NCBI RefSeq assembly: GCF_000382345.1
Contig: NZ_KB908101.1
Span: 1 to 64,000, forward strand
From: Massilia niastensis DSM 21313
GTDB taxonomy: Bacteria; Pseudomonadota; Gammaproteobacteria; Burkholderiales; Burkholderiaceae_D
Length of the DNA: 64,000 nt
Reading direction: 5' to 3'
Notes under the pieces: generated by a model
Database searches by the model: none
What the model saw: only the letters and a program-made list of their open reading frames with translations
Told to the model about the DNA's origin: nothing
Part shown: one piece after another, positions 60,271 to 64,000 of the stretch
Layout: the number at the start of each line of letters is the position of its first letter
Position numbering within the stretch: position 1 is the first letter of the stretch
Translations under genes and position numbers: made by a program

Positions 60271-61399
60271 GCGCCCCGGCGAACTGGCGCGCATCGACCG
60301 GCACGTCGACGACGAAGGACGTCCCCTCCTCGGCCGAACTGGACATCAGCACGCTGCCGCCGTGCGCCTCCGCCACCCGGCGCACGAAGGACAGGCCGAC
60401 ACCCCAGCCCTCCCCCGGCCCATGGCTGCCGGCGCGCCGGTAGAGCTGGAAGATGCTCTCGCTGTCCTCGGGCGCGATCGGCGCCCCCTTGTTATGCACC
60501 AGCACCTGCACGCGCTCGGGCGTGGTCGTCACCGCCAGCCGGATCGGATCGGAGGAGCCGTACTTGATCGCGTTGTTGACCAGGTTCTCGACGGCGCGCC
60601 GCATCGATTCGCGGCACCACCAGCCGGCCACGGGTTCGACCTCGAGCTCGAGCTCGAGCGAATGGAAGCTCTGGGCGTACTGGGCGACCTCGCGCGCGAC
60701 ATCGGCCATGTCGAACGGCGCGATCGTCAAGGGGAAGGGGCCGGCCTTGGTAAACGAGATCCGGTCGAGCATCTCGCGCGTCATCGCATCGATGCGCTGG
60801 GTGCTGGCGACGATCTTGGCGGCGTAGCGCCTGACCGTCTCGTCGCCCGAGGTGTGCTCGATCATCTGGGCGGCCATCTGGGCGGTGGAGAGCGGCGTGC
60901 GCAGGTCGTGCGCGACCGCGGCCACGTACTGTTCGCGCAGCGCCGCCTGCACCAGGGCGAAGGCGTTGGCGCTCTCGCGGATCGTGGAATCGATCTGACC
61001 GCTCAGCAGGACGCGCTGTTCGTCCGCCAGCGGCATCCCGCCGCGCTCCAGTTCCGCGAACAGCGTGTCGCGGAAGATCTGCAGCTCGTGGATCACGGCG
61101 GTCGAATCGTAGACCGTCATGCGCGCGCGTTCCCCGCCATGCTCGCTCGCCAGGGAGCCCAGGGCGTTGTGCGCGTGCACGGCGAAGCCGGGCGTCAGCA
61201 TGGCCGCCAGGGTGTCGAAATACGCCGGCAGCGTGTTCGCGAGGATCGGCAGCGTCAGTTCGCGCGCCTGCAGCACGGCGTGGCGCACGTTCGCCATCCA
61301 GGCCTCGAGCACCTGGGCGCGCAGCGCCAGCATGGCGCGCGTCGCGGGCGACAGGTCGGGATGGTCGGGAGACAGGTGTCCGGTCAGGTTGGCGTTCAC
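60257..61399 (-). CDS. Soluble sensor histidine kinase with RsbRD-like N-terminal domain
   Basis: About 380 residues without membrane helices. The N-terminal helical domain (LEAWMANVRHAVLQARELTLPILANTLPAYF, recognised by its W-x-x-x-V-R and LP-x-L-x-x-x-L-P-x-Y-F spacing) resembles the non-heme globin-like RsbRD domain. HisKA has AAVAHDLRTPLSTAQ, and the ATPase domain has ENLVNNAIKYG and WGVGLSFVRRV. There is no conventional ATG at the 5' end; GTG 61399 (VNANLTGHL) is the best guess, TTG 61444 another. No response regulator is adjacent in the same direction except kdpE, 100 bases upstream with its own partner. Confidence 0.8.
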   Translation of the reverse strand: MNANLTGHLSPDHPDLSPATRAMLALRAQVLEAWMANVRHAVLQARELTLPILANTLPAYFDTLAAMLTPGFAVHAHNALGSLASEHGGERARMTVYDSTAVIHELQIFRDTLFAELERGGMPLADEQRVLLSGQIDSTIRESANAFALVQAALREQYVAAVAHDLRTPLSTAQMAAQMIEHTSGDETVRRYAAKIVASTQRIDAMTREMLDRISFTKAGPFPLTIAPFDMADVAREVAQYAQSFHSLELELEVEPVAGWWCRESMRRAVENLVNNAIKYGSSDPIRLAVTTTPERVQVLVHNKGAPIAPEDSESIFQLYRRAGSHGPGEGWGVGLSFVRRVAEAHGGSVLMSSSAEEGTSFVVDVPVDARQFAGAPTAA

Positions 61400-61499
61400 G
61401 CGGCGGTCCAAAAGGGTTAAGCAATGCACAACAAACGTGAGCAAAGCTTACACGAGCCCGCGCACCGGCGGCGCAGGGCTGGGCAGGCGGACGGCGGGT

Positions 61500-62184
<685 letters not shown>

Positions 62185-62192
<8 letters not shown>

Positions 62193-64000
62193 CGGGTGCT
62201 TCCACTGGTTCCAGTTCGGGTTCGGGGCCATCGGGCGGCGTACCGGCCGGCAGCGAGAACACGAAGGCCGCGCCGCCCAGGGGCGAGTGCGCGGCGCGGA
62301 TCGTGCCGCCGTGGGCCTCGACGATCGCCCGGCAGATCGCCAGGCCCAGTCCCACGCCGGGCAAGGCCGACTCGCGCTCGCCGCGCGTGAATTTCTCGAA
62401 CACCGTTTCTTCGCTGCCGGGACGCAGGCCGGGGCCGTCGTCCATCACGCTCACGTCGATCCAGGTGCCGCGCACCGCGGCCGTGACCTCGATGCGCGAC
62501 CCCGGCGGTGTATATTTTGCGCCATTTTCCAGGAGATTGCACAGCACCCGCTCGATCAGCACCGCGTCCAGCCGCACCAGCGGCAGGTCGGGCGGCAGAC
62601 GTACCACCACCTGATGCCCCTGCAGCGCCGCGCGGCTGGCGCGCAGCGCGCTGCCGACGACTTCCTCCAATGCCTGCCAGTCCAGGTTGAAACGCACCTC
62701 GCCGCTCTCGATGCGCGCCATGTCGAGCAGGTTGGCCACCAGGGTGCTCATGCGCAGGGCTTCGTCGTGCAGCGCCGCCGCCAGTTCGCGCGGCTGGGGC
62801 TCCAGGGCCGGCTCGCCGCGCAGCAGCGACTCGGACAGGCCGACCAGGGCGGTCAGCGGCGTGCGCAGGTCGTGCGACAGCGCCGCGAGCAGAGAATTGC
62901 GCAGGCGCTCGGACTCCATGCTGACCAGCGCCCCCTGCGCCACCTCCACGTAGTGCACGCGCTCCAGCGCGATGGCGGCCAGCGCCGCCAGCGCGTCGAG
63001 CTGGCGGCGCTGCTCGGGCAGCAGCACCCAGCCCGGACCCTGGGGCTCGATCGCCAGCACGCCTCGGGTGCGCATGGGCGCGACCAGCGGCAGGTAGAAC
63101 ACCGGGCTGGCCGGCAAGGTGTCGGTGCCCATGCCGGCCGGCTGCGCATGGTCGAAGGCCCACTGCGCAATGCCGAGGTCGATGCCGGCCGGCGCTGCGG
63201 GAGTCGCCGCGCCCCCTTCCGGCGGCGGCATGCCGAGTCGCCCTTCGGTATCCGGCACCAGCAGGGTGGCGCGCGCGCCGAACGCGTTCTGGATCACCGC
63301 GCCGGTCGCCTCGAACACCTGCCCTGCCACCAGCACGCCGGACAGCTCGCGGGCGAATTCGTAGAGCGCGTGCACGCGCTTCTCGCGCTGGGCCGCGACC
63401 CGCGCCTGGAAGCGCAGGCCCGCCGTCAGGTGCCCGGTGATCAGGCCGACCGCCAGCATCACGCCGAAGGTGACCACGTACTGGACGTCGGACACGGCGA
63501 AGGTGAAGCGCGGCGGCACGAAGAAGAAATCGAAGCAGGCCACGCCGACGCAGGTGGCGGTGACCGAAGGCGCGCGCCCGAAGCGCACCGCCACCAGCAG
63601 CACCGTGAGCAGGAACAGCATGACGATGTTGACCAGGTCGAACCAGGCCAGCAGCGGCGTCGCCAGTACCGCCGTCAGCAGGCTGGCGCTGGCGGCCCAG
63701 AGGTGGGGCAGCAGGAGCGGCCGTGAGCGCGGTGCAGCCGCGCCGCCGGCCGCCGCGCCCGGGTGCGCCATCGGCACCGCTGGCACACCGATCTCGATCA
63801 GGTCCAGGCCGGGCGCCTCGCGCGCCAGGCGCCGTGCGATGCGGCGCTGCCAGGGCCAGGCGGCCCTGGTACGCCCGAGCGCGATGCGCGACAGGTTGTG
63901 GTCGCGCGCATAGTCGAGCGCGCTGGCCACCACGTCCTCGCCCGACAGCACGGCGGTGGCGGCGCCGAGATTCTGGGCCAGCTTCAGGACCGCCATCATC
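62185..64000 (-). CDS. kdpD: Sensor kinase KdpD, C-terminal two thirds (runs off the right edge)
   Basis: The visible 604 residues begin in the universal-stress-protein-like domain (VVASALDYARDHNLSRIALGR). They continue with four closely packed helices of the DUF4118 domain (about 95-195, FDFFFVPPRFTFAVSDVQYVVTF by pattern), a GAF-type domain (about 225-365), HisKA (ALSHDLRTPLTAL) and an ATPase domain (ENGAKYTPPG, LPGVGLGLAI). It senses low potassium and phosphorylates KdpE. The N-terminal ATP-binding KdpD domain and the start codon lie outside the window, as presumably do kdpFABC. Confidence 0.93.

Overview
The window looks like chromosomal DNA of a high-GC betaproteobacterium, most likely Massilia or a close relative in the Oxalobacteraceae. 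That call rests on the general-type porin, the DUF3422 protein, the urease operon order, the carbohydrate TonB receptor and the codon bias; no rRNA or tRNA was seen to confirm it. Nearly every gene from the left edge to 46 kb is on the minus strand, apart from two short plus-strand genes. The main theme is uptake and breakdown of plant arabinose and galactose polymers.

Layout. 1-640: truncated IS5-family element. 689-5786: operon galT / M24 peptidase-like gene / galK / GH2 beta-glycosidase, with ATGA overlaps between the first three genes. 6156-11623: dipeptidase, secreted hypothetical protein, alpha/beta-hydrolase-like protein, UDG-fold-like protein and FAH-family protein. 11690-15898: hybrid histidine kinase and DUF3422 protein. 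15939-22495: ytfQRT/yjfF-type sugar ABC transporter, secreted GH43 and a GbpR-type LysR regulator. 22773-26725: old yellow enzyme and a large NB-ARC/TPR transcriptional regulator. 26826-33665: secreted GH127, GH43, GH51 and GH97 enzymes. 33795-38985: sugar 1-dehydrogenase, ketoglutarate-semialdehyde dehydrogenase, GguC-type FAH protein and L-arabinonate dehydratase. 39129-46184: lactonase, aldose epimerase, cytoplasmic GH43, GPH-family symporter and TonB receptor. 46810-49876: porin, chemoreceptor and an internally deleted cheW. 50115-55427: ureDABCEFG plus a small His-rich membrane protein. 55534-64000: hybrid kinase, M28 peptidase, ABM-domain protein, soluble histidine kinase and kdpE/kdpD (kdpD runs off the edge).

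How the genes fit together. Secreted GH127, GH51, GH43 and GH97 enzymes should release arabinose (and galactose or arabinopyranose) from plant arabinans and arabinosylated proteins. The TonB receptor, symporter and ABC transporter would bring sugars in. The 1-dehydrogenase, lactonase, arabinonate dehydratase, GguC-type protein and semialdehyde dehydrogenase then form a non-phosphorylative L-arabinose route to 2-oxoglutarate. No araBAD-type kinase pathway is present in the window.

The most interesting result is a shared promoter/operator in front of three of these transcription units: the transporter operon (site A), the arabinonate dehydratase operon (site B) and the TonB receptor operon (site C). 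Each has a TTGGA(T/A) -35 box, an 18-base spacer, a TAnnAT -10 box and an 18-bp dyad GATRY-N8-GTATC centred about 65 bases upstream of the predicted start of transcription, all with identical spacing. That is where LysR-type regulators normally bind, and a GbpR-type LysR gene sits at the end of the site A operon. This predicts one arabinose regulon. Other notable items are a probably metal-less M24 pseudo-peptidase inside the gal operon, a 63-residue CheW that has lost its centre, a long perfect hairpin between two arabinose genes, and a His-rich membrane protein ending the urease operon.
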